In this document: one piece after another, positions 31,704-45,400 of the stretch
Layout of the letters: each line of letters begins with the position of its first letter
Numbering within the stretch: position 1 is the first letter of the stretch
Assembly (NCBI GenBank): GCA_947623455.1
Contig: OX392540.1
Span: forward strand, 26,964,410-27,028,409
DNA: 64,000 nt
Reading direction: 5' to 3'
Origin: Mimachlamys varia
Lineage: Eukaryota; Mollusca; Bivalvia; Pectinida; Pectinidae
The notes under the pieces: generated by a model
Databases searched by the model: none
What the model saw: the letters and a program-made list of their open reading frames with translations, nothing else
What the model was told of the DNA's origin: nothing
Position numbers and translations under genes: made by a program

Positions 31704-32274
31704 TAAACTCAAAATGACATGACATTCATAATAAAAGCATTTATTCTTAGAATTTACAGTAACATACATTTGATTTGATTATACATTAAATGATTGAATT
31801 TAATAGTAGATTTATAAGCAAAAGGCCTTAGGCTTAAATGTATCATTTGTTTTTCACTTGTTTCTGATAGATGTTCTGAAAACATGCTAGTAAATTAGTG
31901 TGATTTTTAATGATGAGAGAAGTGCTTTTGTTCGAGAGTTTTTAGAATTTCCAAGGGCATTTTATACCTTATACCTGAATGTTTGTATTTCAAATTTGTT
32001 CTGAAGACGACCCATCTAATGTGTCGAAACTAGTCAACATTTTTTATTAAAGCCGATTAACCCAGCAAGACGTTGTCATGGTCATCTTTACCTATTGATA
32101 ACTCTACTACTACGGCTGGACTCTTGTATTCCTTGTGGAATCCGTCTACTGGGCTACACAGAACTCTACTGCACCATCTACACGGACGTTGGATCTCCCT
32201 CTCCCTGTATGATAACTTATAGTTTATCTTAAAAAGTTTTAATTGATATTCTTGAAATTCTCTATTTTGTTATT
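31704..32274. other. Intergenic segment with a CTGAAGACGAC...GTCGAAAC stem motif
   Basis: No gene found. At 32,001-32,030 CTGAAGACGACC...GTGTCGAAAC forms a four-base stem (CGAC/GTCG), a motif often seen near the ends of invertebrate retroelements (Penelope-like and others); the following ~180 bp (GCCGATTAACCCAGCAAGAC and onwards) may be a retroelement end. The identity is not established. Confidence 0.3.
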
Positions 32275-33110
32275 CTTGTGGTCCTGCATGTTGATTTTCT
32301 GGTATACTGTAGGCTGATGTAGTGGATCCTGTAGGTTGATGTAGTGGATCCTGTAGGTTGATATTCTGGGTTCCTGTAGGTTGATATTCTGGGATCCTGT
32401 AGGTTGAGGTAGTGGATTCTGTAGGTTGATGTAGTGGATCCTGTAGGTTGATGTAGTGGATCCTGTAGGTTGATATTCTGGGATCCTGTAGGTTGATACT
32501 ATGGGATCCTGTAGGTTGATGTAGTGGATCCTGTAGGTTGATGTAGTGGATCCTGCAGGTTGATATTCTGGGATCATGCAGGTTTGATATAGTGGATCCT
32601 GTAGGTTGATCCTGTAGGTTGATGTAGGGGATCCTGCAGGTTGATATTCTGGGATCCTGTAGGTTGATGTAGTGGATCCTGCATGTTGATTTTCTGGGAT
32701 CCTGTAGGTTGATGTAGTGGACCCTGCAGGTTGATATTCTGTGATCCTGTAGGTTGATGTAGTGGACCCTGCAGGTTGATATTCTGGGATCCTGCAGGGT
32801 GATACTCGTTTCCTGTAGGTTGATGTAGTGGACCCTGCAGGTTGATATTCTGGGATCCTGTAGGTTGATATTCTGGGATCCTGTGGGTTCATATTCTGGG
32901 ATCCTGCAGGTTGATATTCTGGGATCCTGCAGGTTGATAATCTTGGATCCTGTAGGTTGATGTAGTGGATCCTGTAGGTTGATATTCTGGGATCCTGTAG
33001 GTTGATGTAGTGGATCCTGTAGGTTGATATTCTGGGATCCTGTAGGTTGATGTAGTGGATCATGTAGGTTGATACTCTGGGATCCTGTAGGCTGATGTTT
33101 TGGAAGCATG
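32275..33110. repeat. 22-23-bp minisatellite downstream of RCC1L
   Basis: About 37 units alternating between GGATCCTGTAGGTTGATGTA (GT) and GGATCCTGTAGGTTGATATT (CTG) forms, often as ~45-bp pairs. It starts about 270 bp downstream of the RCC1L stop (33,378, minus strand), so it may lie in or just beyond the 3'UTR. The two long minus-strand open frames across it are repeat artefacts. Confidence 0.93.
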
Positions 33111-33377
33111 CAAGCTCCTTATTTTTGAAATCCTGTATACTTTAACAATTCCTTCCTCAGAGTTATGAATTCTTTTTGTACCTCAGATCCCCTTATCAAC
33201 CAGAATAAGGATTTTCTTCTGTACTTGGGATCCACTTATAAAGTATAAGATAAGGGTCGGGGTCTAGTGAACTTGTCTTCTGGCACTCCCTACATTTTCA
33301 GGATCCTAGAACAGAGCCTATTATGGAGGACTCGTTCTCACTCCAACATACAGTCACAATGAAGCTGTTCCCAGTGG

Positions 33378-33455
33378 TCATACGAATGATCTACACAATG
33401 CTACATTGTGATCCACCCCACAAACTATATCAAAGGTTTCTGCTGGCATTGACAC
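33378..33455 (-). CDS. RCC1L: RCC1L copy B last coding exon
   Basis: Acceptor GTCTGTTTACAG before 33455; codes VSMPAETFDIVCGVDHNVAL then CRSFV and TGA at 33,380-33,378. It joins in phase 0 to ...DQYYPLK of the 86-bp exon, giving PLKVSMPAETFDIVCGVDHN, which follows the vertebrate RCC1L C-terminus. The equivalent exon of copy A must lie left of position 1. Confidence 0.9.
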   Translation of the reverse strand: MSMPAETFDIVCGVDHNVALCRSFV

Positions 33456-36400
33456 CTGTAAACAGACAATAACATTCATTTTAAAGGCCCAATATACGTA
33501 ACTTTCGGCAAAACTTGAACGAAAATCAAGCCTAATAACTTATTACACTTATAGATTTAATTAAGATTAACTGATATCAGCAATATTCAGATTGAATTCT
33601 TTCACGGTTACCGGTACAGCAGCAGTTGAAACACGCTATTTGTAAACACGCGTCCATTTTAACCGTCTTCTACCTTCGGTTTGTTGTTGAAGGGGGCCCC
33701 ACCTGAATTATTTTCAATTCTTTTGAATTTTCTGTCAAGAGTTTCATGTTGGTTACATCTCAGGTTTACTTCGTTTTAGGCTTATTTTTGCATAGTTATC
33801 AACTGGATTTTTTCCCAGCATTTTTCAGAATCATGAAAATTTCTCTGAAGTTACGTATATTGGGCCTTTAAAGTAACAACAAAATTATCTATTTATTTAC
33901 AAAATGTATATACAGGAGGTTGCTGGTTCATATCATTCATTCAGATCCCAACAGTTCATGTAACTTTTCAGTGAAATGCCAAATATATAATGGCTTTAGG
34001 CCTCTGGGCTCCTTAAAATAAAGTTTTGACTAATGTGACCAACCAAATCTGGATTTAAGCGCAGATCCATTTTCGCTCCGTTACTCTATGCATAGACAGG
34101 ATCTGACAACATCCCATAAGGGGTGAACTGGTGAACTTTTGCATCAGCCAATCAAATTAAAGCTTACAGAATATTTAACAGAATGTGTGTGGATGAAAAA
34201 GTTTGCTTAATCCTGTCTGTGCATCTAGTAATTTTGTCCCAAAAAGCTTAAGTGCAATATTGTGACGAAATGACTTGCTGCAACTGTCTACTGTAAACCG
34301 TCATCAATTAGACAATTTTGCAAGAGTGAGAATTAAGCAATGACAAAGGTCACTAGAACATGACCTCTAAAAAAGTAAACAGATACTCCCCATATTTTAA
34401 TACATTCTACCAGACCACAAACAGACAGATACTCCCTTATCTTAATACATTCTATCAGACCACAAACAGACAGATACTCCCCATATCTTAATACATTCTA
34501 TCAGACCACAAACAGACAGATACTCCCCATATCTTAATACATTCTAACAGACCACAAACAGACAGATACTCCCATATCTTAATACATTCTATCAGACCAC
34601 AAACAGACAGATACTCCCATATCTTAATACATTCTATCAGACCACAAACAGACAAATATTCCCATATCTTAAAACAATCTATCAGACCACAAACAGACAG
34701 ATACTCCCCATATCTTAATACATTCTATCAGATCATAAACAGACTGATACTCACATATCTTAATACATTCTATCAGACCATAAACAGACAGATACTCCCA
34801 TATCTTAATACATTCTATCAGACCACAACAGACAGATACTCCCCATATCTTAATACATTCTATCAGATCATAAACAGACTGATACTCACATATCTTAATA
34901 CATTCTATCAGACCATAAACAGACAGATACTCCCATATCTTAATACATTCTATCAGACCACAACAGACAGATACTCCCTTATCTTAATACATTCTATCAT
35001 ATCATAAACAGACTGATACTGCCATATCTTAATACATTCTATCAGACCACAAACAGACAGATACTCCCATATCTTAATACATTCTATCAGATCATAAACA
35101 GACAGATACTCCCCATATCTTAATACATTCTATCAGACCACAAACAGACAGTTACTCGCATATCTTAATACATCCTGTCAGACCAAAAACAGACAGATAC
35201 TCCCATATCTTAATACATTCTATCAGATCATAAACAGACAGATACTCCCCATATCTTAATACATTCTATCAGACCACAAACAGACAGTTACTCTCATATC
35301 TTAATACATTCTATCACACCACAAACAGACAGATACTCCCCATATCTTAATACATCCTGTCAGACCACAAACAGACAGATACTACCCATATCTTAATACA
35401 TCCTGTCAGACCACAAACAGACAGTTACTCTCATATCTTAATACATTCTATCACACCAAAAACAGACAGATACTCCCATATCTTAATACATTCTATCAGA
35501 TCATAAACAGACAGATACTCCCCATATCTTAATACATTCTTTCAGACCACAAACAGACAGTTACTCTCATATCTTAATACATTCTATCACACCACAAACA
35601 GACAGATACTCCCCATATCTTAATACATCCTGTCAGACCACAAACAGACAGATACTACCCATATCTTAATACATCCTGTTAGACCACAAACAGACAGTTA
35701 CTCTCATATCTTAATACATTCTATCACACCACAAACAGACAGATACTCCCCATATCTTAATACATCCTGTCAGACCACAAACAGACAGATACTCCCCATA
35801 TCTTAATACATTCTATCAGACCACAAACAGACAGTTACTCTCATATCTTAATACATCCTGTCAGACAAAAAACAGACAGATACTCCCATATCTTAATACA
35901 TTCTATCAGATCATAAACAGACAGATACTCCCCATATCTTAATACATCCTGTCAGACCACAAACAGACAGATACTCCCATATCTTAATACATTCTATCAG
36001 ACCACAAACAGACAGATACTCCCCATACCTTAATACATTCTATCAGACCACAAACAGACAGATACTCACATATCTTAATACATCCTGTCAGACCACAAAC
36101 AGACAGATACTCCCCATATCTTAATACATTCTATCAGACCACAAACAGACAGATACTCCCCATATCTTAATACAATCTATCAGACCACAAACAGACAGAT
36201 ACTCCCCATATCTTAATACATTCTAACAGACCACAAACAGACAGATACTCCCATATCTTAATACATTCTATCAGACCACAAACAGACAGATACTCCCATA
36301 TCTTAATACATTCTAGCAGACCACAAACAGATAGATACTCCCATATCTAATATATTCTATCAGACCACATACAGACAGATACTCACATATCTTAATACAT

Positions 36401-39400
36401 TCTATCAGACCACAAACAGACAGATACTCCCATATCTTAATACATTCTATCAGACCAAAAACAGACAGATACTCCCCATATCTTAATACATCCTGTCAGA
36501 CCACAAACAGACAGATACTCCCCATATCTTAATACATTCTAGCAGACCACAAACAGACAGATACTCCCATATCTTAATACATTCTAGCAGACCACAAACA
36601 GATAGATACTCCCATATCTAATATATTCTATCAGACCACATACAGACAGATACTCACATATCTTAATACATTCTAACAGACCACAAACAGACAGTTACTC
36701 CCTTATCTTAATACATTCTATCAGACCAAAAACAGACAGATACTCCCCATATCTTAATACATCCTGTCAGACCACAAACAGACAGATACTCCCCATATCT
36801 TAATGCATTCTATCAGACCACAAACAGACAGATACTCCCCATAATCTTAATACATTCTATCAGACCACAAACAGACAGATACTCCCATATCTTAATACAT
36901 TCTAACAGACCACAAACAGACAGATACTCCCCATATCTTTATACATTCTATCAGACCACAAACAGACAGATACTCCCATATCTTAATACATCCTGTCAGA
37001 CCAAAAACAGACAGATACTCCCATATCTTAATACATTCTATCAGACCACAAACAGACAGATACTCCCATATCTTAATACATTCTATCAGACCACAAACAG
37101 ACAGATACTCCCCATATCTTAATACATTCTAACAGACCACAAACACACAGATACCCCCATATCTTAATACATTCTATCAGACCACAAACAGACAGATACT
37201 CCCCATCTCTTAATACATTCTATCAGACCACAAACAGACAGATACTCCCATATCTTAATACATTCTATCAGACCACAAACAGACAGATACTCCCCATATC
37301 TTAATACATTCTATCAGACCACAAACAGACAGTTACTCTCATATCTTAATACATCCTGCCAGACCACAAACAGACAGATACTCCCAATATCTTAATACAT
37401 TCTATCAGACCACAAACAGACAGATACTCCCATATCTTAATACATCCTGTCAGACCACAAACAGACAGATACTCCCCATATCTTAATACATTCTATCAGA
37501 CCACAAACAGACAGATACTCCCATATCTTAATACATTCTATCAGACCATAAACAGGTAGATACTCCCATATCTTAATACATTCTATCAGACCACAAACAG
37601 ACAGATACTCCCAATACCTTAATACATTCTATCAGACCACAAACAGACAGATACTCCCATATCTTAATACATTCTATCAGACCACAAACAGACAGATTCT
37701 CCCATATCTTAATACATCCTGTCAGGCCACAAACAGACAGATACTCCCCATATCTTAATACATTCTATCAGACCACAAACAGACAGATACTCCCAATATC
37801 TTAATACATTCTATCAGACCACAAACAGATAGATACTCCCCATATCTTAATACATTCTATCAGACCACAAACAGACAGATACTCTCATATCTTAATACAT
37901 TCTATCAGACCACAAACAGACAGATACTCCCCATATCTTAATACATCCTGTCAGACCACAAACAGACAGATACTCCCCATATCTTAATACATCCTGTCAG
38001 ACCACAAACAGACAGATACTCCAATATCTTAATACATTATATCAGACCACAAACAGACAGATACTCCCCATATCTTAATACATTCTATCAGACCACAAAC
38101 AGACAGATACTCCCATATCTTAATACATTCTATCAGACCACAAACAGACAGATACTCCCATATCTTAATACATTCTATCAGACCACAAACAGACAGATAC
38201 TCCCCATATCTTAATACATTCTATCAGACCACAAACAGACAGATACTACCCATATCTTAATACATTCTATCAGACCACAAATAGACAGATACTCCCATAT
38301 CTTAATACATTCTATCAGACCACAAACAGACAGATACTCCCCATATCTTAATACATTCTATCAGACCACAAACAGACAGATACTCCCATATCTTAATACA
38401 TTCTATCAGACCACAAATAGACAGATACTCCCATATCTTAATACATTCTTTCAGACCACAAACAGACAGATACTCCCATATCTTAATACGTTCTATCAGA
38501 CCACAAACAGACAGATACTCCCATATCTTAATACATAAAGAGATTGTGACCAGCATATAAAACAAGATTTGCGAATGTTGAGAATTTTGAAATATATGTT
38601 ACAATAGACAATGATGACTTATAATGTCTTCAGACAGTTTATCCCGCTTGAAGTATAAACACCAGCCCAAATTTTGAAAGAGATGTTTTAATTGACAATG
38701 ATGACTAATTATGTCTTCAGACAGTTTATCACGCTTTAAGTATAACCACCAGCCCAACTGTTTCCAGTGGGCGTGTAAACAACTGACCTTCAGAGGATAA
38801 TACTGATCTCGCTCGACATATAACCCCAGACAGCCACTCCTGTTCCGTCCCCAAGTATACACATTCCCAGAACCTGAAAGGCAAAAAAAAATTTAACAAG
38901 TAGACGAGTGAAACACATAATGACAGATACTGCCAGACAATCCATAAACTGTTATCATGGTTTGGTTTTATTTGTACCTTGCCGGTTATAGACGAGTGAA
39001 ACACATAATGACAGGTACTGCCAGACAATCCATAAATTGTTATCATGGTTTGGTTTTATTTGTACCCTGCCGGTGAACCAGAGGTTACTATATTGTGTGT
39101 CTCTGTCTGACTGTCTGTCCATCCGTCTGTCTGTCCTTCTGTCTGTCTGTCCTTCTGTTTGTGCAGATGTTGGTTTCCGGACAATTACTTGAGAAGTGAT
39201 GGATAGATTTTGTTGAAACTTCATACAATGTTAACTTATGAGGTAATTCAGAGTGGGATTGGGTTTGGGGTCAAAAGGTCAAAAAGTTCACTGTTGCTAA
39301 AAATAGATATTTTTGTCAAATTTTCTTTTCCAGATGATAATTTTAGCAAGGATTGATGGATTTTGCTGAAACTTCATACAAAGTCAGCTTATGAGATAAT

Positions 39401-42400
39401 GCAGAGTGGGATTGAGCTGGGGTCAGGTCGACTGTTGCTAAAAATACAGTGTACCCTCGACCTATCGCCACCCGAATCTACCACCACCTTGCATACCGCC
39501 ACCTAAACCTCTAGAACGGATTTCCCTCTTTTATAATTCCCTCATTAAGTTCGCCACCCTCGCATACCGCCATCCGCCACATCCTTTAAAATACAAACGC
39601 CCCAAAACGCTATAAATTTCCCTCAACGATATCACCATTTCGTTCTGTTTTTGGAGATAGAGGAATGCTTTATTGTTCTATTTATAGACATAAGGGTATT
39701 TCCAGTTTTCAAAGCTTGCGCAACTTGTACATGCAGGTAACTTAGCTTTACGTCAGTCTGAATGCTTTTCTATCACTTGGGTAGCTTGATATTAGGATGT
39801 TTTCATTGTGTCTCTACCACACATACTTATGGCTTGGTTTTTAATAAAAGCATGACTGATTTTTACTCACATTGTGTTCTTATTGTGTATGGTATTAACG
39901 TTTGGCTTCGTCAGTCAAGATGGAAACTCACAAGCCGAAAGCGTGCCCGAATATTTTTGCATAAAGTTTGATAGAATTATGAGCGGATGGCATGCGGCCA
40001 AAACAGATCAATAACTATTTTCAAATATAACTTTGTGCCAATGTTGATCGAAATGTATATGACGATATAATTCTAAGCTTGTAATTAATAAAATGTTGGA
40101 AATGCAATCTATTATATAATCTCATGGTTACAATTTTCATAATTTGATACTATCGTCACCTTTGTTATACCGCCATAATTGCTGTGGACGAATCACGAAA
40201 TATATGGATAAAGGGTGGGGATCACAACCAAATCCAAGTTAAACAAGTAGCGATTTAAAAGTCTTTACCTATTTAAGGCTTTACCTATTTTCTCAATAGG
40301 CCCTGTCCTTCCAGCCCTAGGGAGGTCAGAGTCACCATTTATGCAAAATCTGTTTGCTGTACCCAAAGGATGTTTCTGAACAAATTGGGTTAATTTCATT
40401 CAGTACTTTATGACAAGTAGCGATTTAAAAGACTTTACCTCGATTTCCCCTCATACGCCCCGCCCTTCTGGCCTCAGAGGTGTCAGTCACCATTTATGCA
40501 AAATCTGTTCCCCTGCCCCAAAGGATGTTTCTGATAAAGTGGGGTTAAAATCCATTCAGTTCTTTATGACAAGTAGCGATTTTAAAGGCTTTACTTCTAT
40601 TTCCCCTATTGGGCCCCACCCCTCTGGCCCCAGGGAGGATTCAGAGTTGCAATTTATGCAAAATCTGTTCCCCTTCCACTCAGGATGTTTCTGACCAATT
40701 TTTGTTAAAATCATTGCAGTGCTTTTATGACAAGTAGGAATTTAAAGGAAATGTTAACGGACGACGGATGGATGAAGAAAGCCAGGCAATGGCATAAGCT
40801 CACCGCCCATCAGGCCAGGTGAGCTAAAAAGCGTGAAATAAAATTCCATTTACCTTGATGACAAATGTGAATTCCAAATCTAAGTCTGGAATAGTTGATT
40901 ATGAAATTTCAAGGTTAAATGAGTTGATAAATAGCCTATAATAGTCCTTTGTTTTGAGTTTATAATAGGATATCATTTATTGTAGGGCGTGTATTGTTAA
41001 CGACATACTTGACAAGGCGAGATAGTGACCAATGCCACATTTGAGATCCACCAGTCTACTACGTGCGTCCAAATCGTATTGTCCAAATAATGCTGGTGGT
41101 ATTTTCTGTGGAGTTTCTGCCGATTCCAAATTTGGACCTTTGCCAAGAATCCCGTATCCCCACACGTAAACATGGCCTTTTTCTACAAAGAAATATAAAC
41201 AAAATTAAAGCATGGATAGGGGGGTATACCTACAAATGAACAGTACAGTATAACTTGTCTAAACACACCCTTGTCTAACCAGAAAACCAGAAACCGTGTC
41301 TAAACTTAAAAGTTTTTTTTTTTGTAAACCAGTCAAAATGTTGGTCCTGAGGACTTGCAGTTTACACAGGTTATACTGTATTATAAATGAAACATTACCT
41401 CTATTAGATTGGAAATGACAACTGAAGCCCCTAGACTTTTACCCATTTTCTAATCACTCAATTATGCTGGAAATGACCCTTAAAACCCCAAGTATTTTAT
41501 CCATTTTAACCTACCTGTTAACAGGGCAAACATTGACCCTCCAGTCACTGTACCTACCTGTTAACAGGGCAAACATTGACCCTCCAGTCACTGTAACCTA
41601 CCTGTTAACAGGGTACACACTGACCCTCCAGCCACTGTAACCTACCTGTTAACAGGACACATACTGACCCTCCAGTCACTGTAACCTACCTGTTAACAGG
41701 GCACACACTGATCCTCCAGCCACTGTAACCTACCTGTTAACAGGTCACACACTGACCCTCCAGTCACTGTAACCTACCTGTTAACAGGGCACACACTGAC
41801 CCTCCAGTCACTGTAACCTACCTGTTAACAGGGCACACACTGACCCTCCAGCCACTGTAACCTACCTGTTAACAGGTCACACACTGACCCTCCAGTCACT
41901 GTAACCTACCTGTTAACAGGGCACACACTGATCCTCCAGCCACTGTAACCTACCTGTTAACAGGGCACACATTGACCCTCCAGCCACTGTAACCTACCTG
42001 TTAACAGGGCACACACTGACCCTCCAGTCACTGTAACCTACCTGTTAACAGGGCACACATCGACCCTCCAGCCACTGTAACCTACCTGTTAACAGGGCAC
42101 ACACTGACCCTCCAGTCACTGTAACCTACCTGTCAACAGGGCACACATTGACCCTCCAGCCACTGTAACCTACCTGTTAACAGGGCACACACTGACCCCA
42201 CAGCCACTGTAACCTACCTGTTAACAGGGTACACACTGACCCTCCAGCCACTGTAACCTACCTGTTAACATGACACACACTGACCCTCCAGTCACTGTAA
42301 CCTACCTGTTAACAGGGTACACACTGACCCTCCAGCCACTGTAACCTACCTGTTAACATGACACACACTGACCCTCCAGTCACTGTAACCTACCTGTTAA

Positions 42401-45400
42401 CATGACACACACTGACCCTCCAGTCACTGTAACCTACCTGTTAACAGGGCACACACATTGACCCTCCAGCCACTGTAACCTACCTGTTAACAGGGCACAC
42501 ACTGACCCCACAGCCACTGTAACCTACCTGTTAACAGGGTACACACTGACCCTCCAGCCACTGTAACCTACCTGTTAACAGGGCACACATCGACCCTCCA
42601 GCTACTGTTACCTACCTGTTAACAGGGCACACACTGACCCTCCAGTCACTGTAACCTACCTGTTAACAGGGCACACACTGACCCTCCAGCCACTGTAACC
42701 TACCTGTTAACAGGTCACACATTGACCCTCCAGTCACTGTAACCTACCTGTTAACAGGGCACACACTGACCCTCCAGTCACTGTAACCTACCTGTTAACA
42801 GGGCACACACTGACCCTCCAGCCACTGTAACCTACCTGTTAACAGGACACACACATTGACCCTCCAGCCACTGTAACCTACCTGTTAACAGGACACATAC
42901 TGACCCTCCAGCCACTGTAACCTACCTGTTAACAGGGCACACATTGACCCTCCAGCCACTGTAACCTACCTGTTAACAGGACACACACTGACCCTCCAGC
43001 CACTGTAACCTACCTGTTAACAGGACACACATTGACCCTCCAGTCACTGTACATACCTGTTAACAGGGTACACACACTGACCCTCCAGTCACTGTACCTA
43101 CCTGTTAACAGGGCACACATTGACCCTCCAGCCACTGTAACCTACCTGTTAACAGGGCACACATTGACCCTCCAGCCACTGTAACCTACCTGTTAACAGG
43201 GCACAAACTGACCCTCCAGTCACTGTACCTACCTGTTAACAGGGCACACACTGACCCTCAAGCCACTGTAACCTACCTGTTAACAGGGCACACACTGACC
43301 CTCCAGTCACTGTAACCTACCTGTTAACAGGGCACACATTGACCCTCCAGCCACTGTAACCTACCTGTTAACAGGGCACACACTGACCCCACAGCCACTG
43401 TAACCTACCTGTTAACAGGGCACACACTGACCCTCCAGTCACTGTACCTACCTGTTAACAGGGCACACATCGACCCTCCAGCTACTGTAACCTACCTGTT
43501 AACAGGGCACACACTGACCCTCCAGCCACTGTAACCTACCTGTTAACAGGACACACACATTGACCCTCCAGCCACTGTAACCTACCTGTTAACAGGACAC
43601 ATACTGACCCTCCAGCCACTGTAACCTACCTGTTAACAGGGCACACATTGACCCTCCAGCCACTGTAACCTACCTGTTAACAGGACACACACTGACCCTC
43701 CAGCCACTGTAACCTACCTGTTAACAGGACACACACTGACCCTCCAGCCACTGTAACCTACCTGTTAACAGGGCACACACTGACCCTCCAGCCACTGTAA
43801 CCTACCTGTTAACAGGGCACACACTGACCCTCCAGCCACTGTAACCTACCTGTTAACAGGACACACACTGACCCTCCAGTCACTGTACCTACCTGTTAAC
43901 AGGACACACACTGACCCTCCAGTCACTGTACCTACCTGTTAACAGGGCACACATTGACCCTCCAGCCACTGTAACCTAACTGTTAACAGGGAACACACAT
44001 TGACCCTCCAGCCACTGTAACCTACCTGTTAACAGGACACATACTGACCCTCCAGCCACTGTAACCTACCTGTTAACAGGGCACACATTGACCCTCCAGC
44101 CACTGTAACCTACCTGTTAACAGGACCCACACTGACCCTCCAGCCACTGTAACCTACCTGTTAACAGGACACACATTGACCCTCCAGTCACTGTACATAC
44201 CTGTTAACAGGGTACACACACTGACCCTCCAGTCACTGTACCTACCTGTTAACAGGGCACACATTGACCCTCCAGCCACTGTAACCTACCTGTTAACAGG
44301 GCACACATTGACCCTCCAGCCACTGTAACCTACCTGTTAACAGGGCACAAACTGACCCTCCAGTCACTGTACCTACCTGTTAACAGGGCACACACTGACC
44401 CTCCAGCCACTGTAACCTACCTGTTAACAGGGCACACACTGACCCTCCAGTCACTGTAACCTACCTGTTAACAGGGCACACATTGACCCTCCAGCCACTG
44501 TAACCTACCTGTTAACAGGGCACACACTGACCCCACAGCCACTGTAACCTACCTGTTAACAGGGCACACACTGACCCTCCAGTCACTGTACCTACCTGTT
44601 AACAGGGCACACATCGACCCTCCAGCTACTGTAACCTACCTGTTAACAGGGCACACACTGACCCTCCAGCCACTGTAACCTACCTGTTAACAGGACACAC
44701 ACATTGACCCTCCAGCCACTGTAACCTACCTGTTAACAGGACACATACTGACCCTCCAGCCACTGTAACCTACCTGTTAACAGGGCACACATTGACCCTC
44801 CAGCCACTGTAACCTACCTGTTAACAGGACACACACTGACCCTCCAGCCACTGTAACCTACTTGTTAACAGGACACACACTGACCCTCCAGCCACTGTAA
44901 CCTACCTGTTAACAGGGCACACACTGACCCTCCAGCCACTGTAACCTACCTGTTAACAGGGCACACACTGACCCTCCAGCCACTGTAACCTACCTGTTAA
45001 CAGGACACACACTGACCCTCCAGTCACTGTACCTACCTGTTAACAGGACACACACTGACCCTCCAGTCACTGTACCTACCTGTTAACAGGGCACACATTG
45101 ACCCTCCAGCCACTGTAACCTACCTGTTAAAAGGGAACACACTGACCCTCCAGCCACTGTAACCTACCTGTTAACAGGACACATACTGACCCTCCAGCCA
45201 CTGTAACCTACCTGTTAACAGGGCACACACTGACCCTCCAGCCACTGTAACCTACCTGTTAACAGGACACACACTGACCCTCCAGCCACTGTAACCTACC
45301 TGTTAACAGGGCACACACTGACCCTCCAGCCACTGTAACCTACCTGTTAACAGGGCACACATTGACCCTCCAGCCACTGTAACCTACCTGTTAACAGGGC

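Noticed and set aside
32239..33109. Two overlapping minus-strand frames of about 275 residues
   Set aside because: Products of the 22-23-bp GGATCC minisatellite, periodic and in two registers at once.
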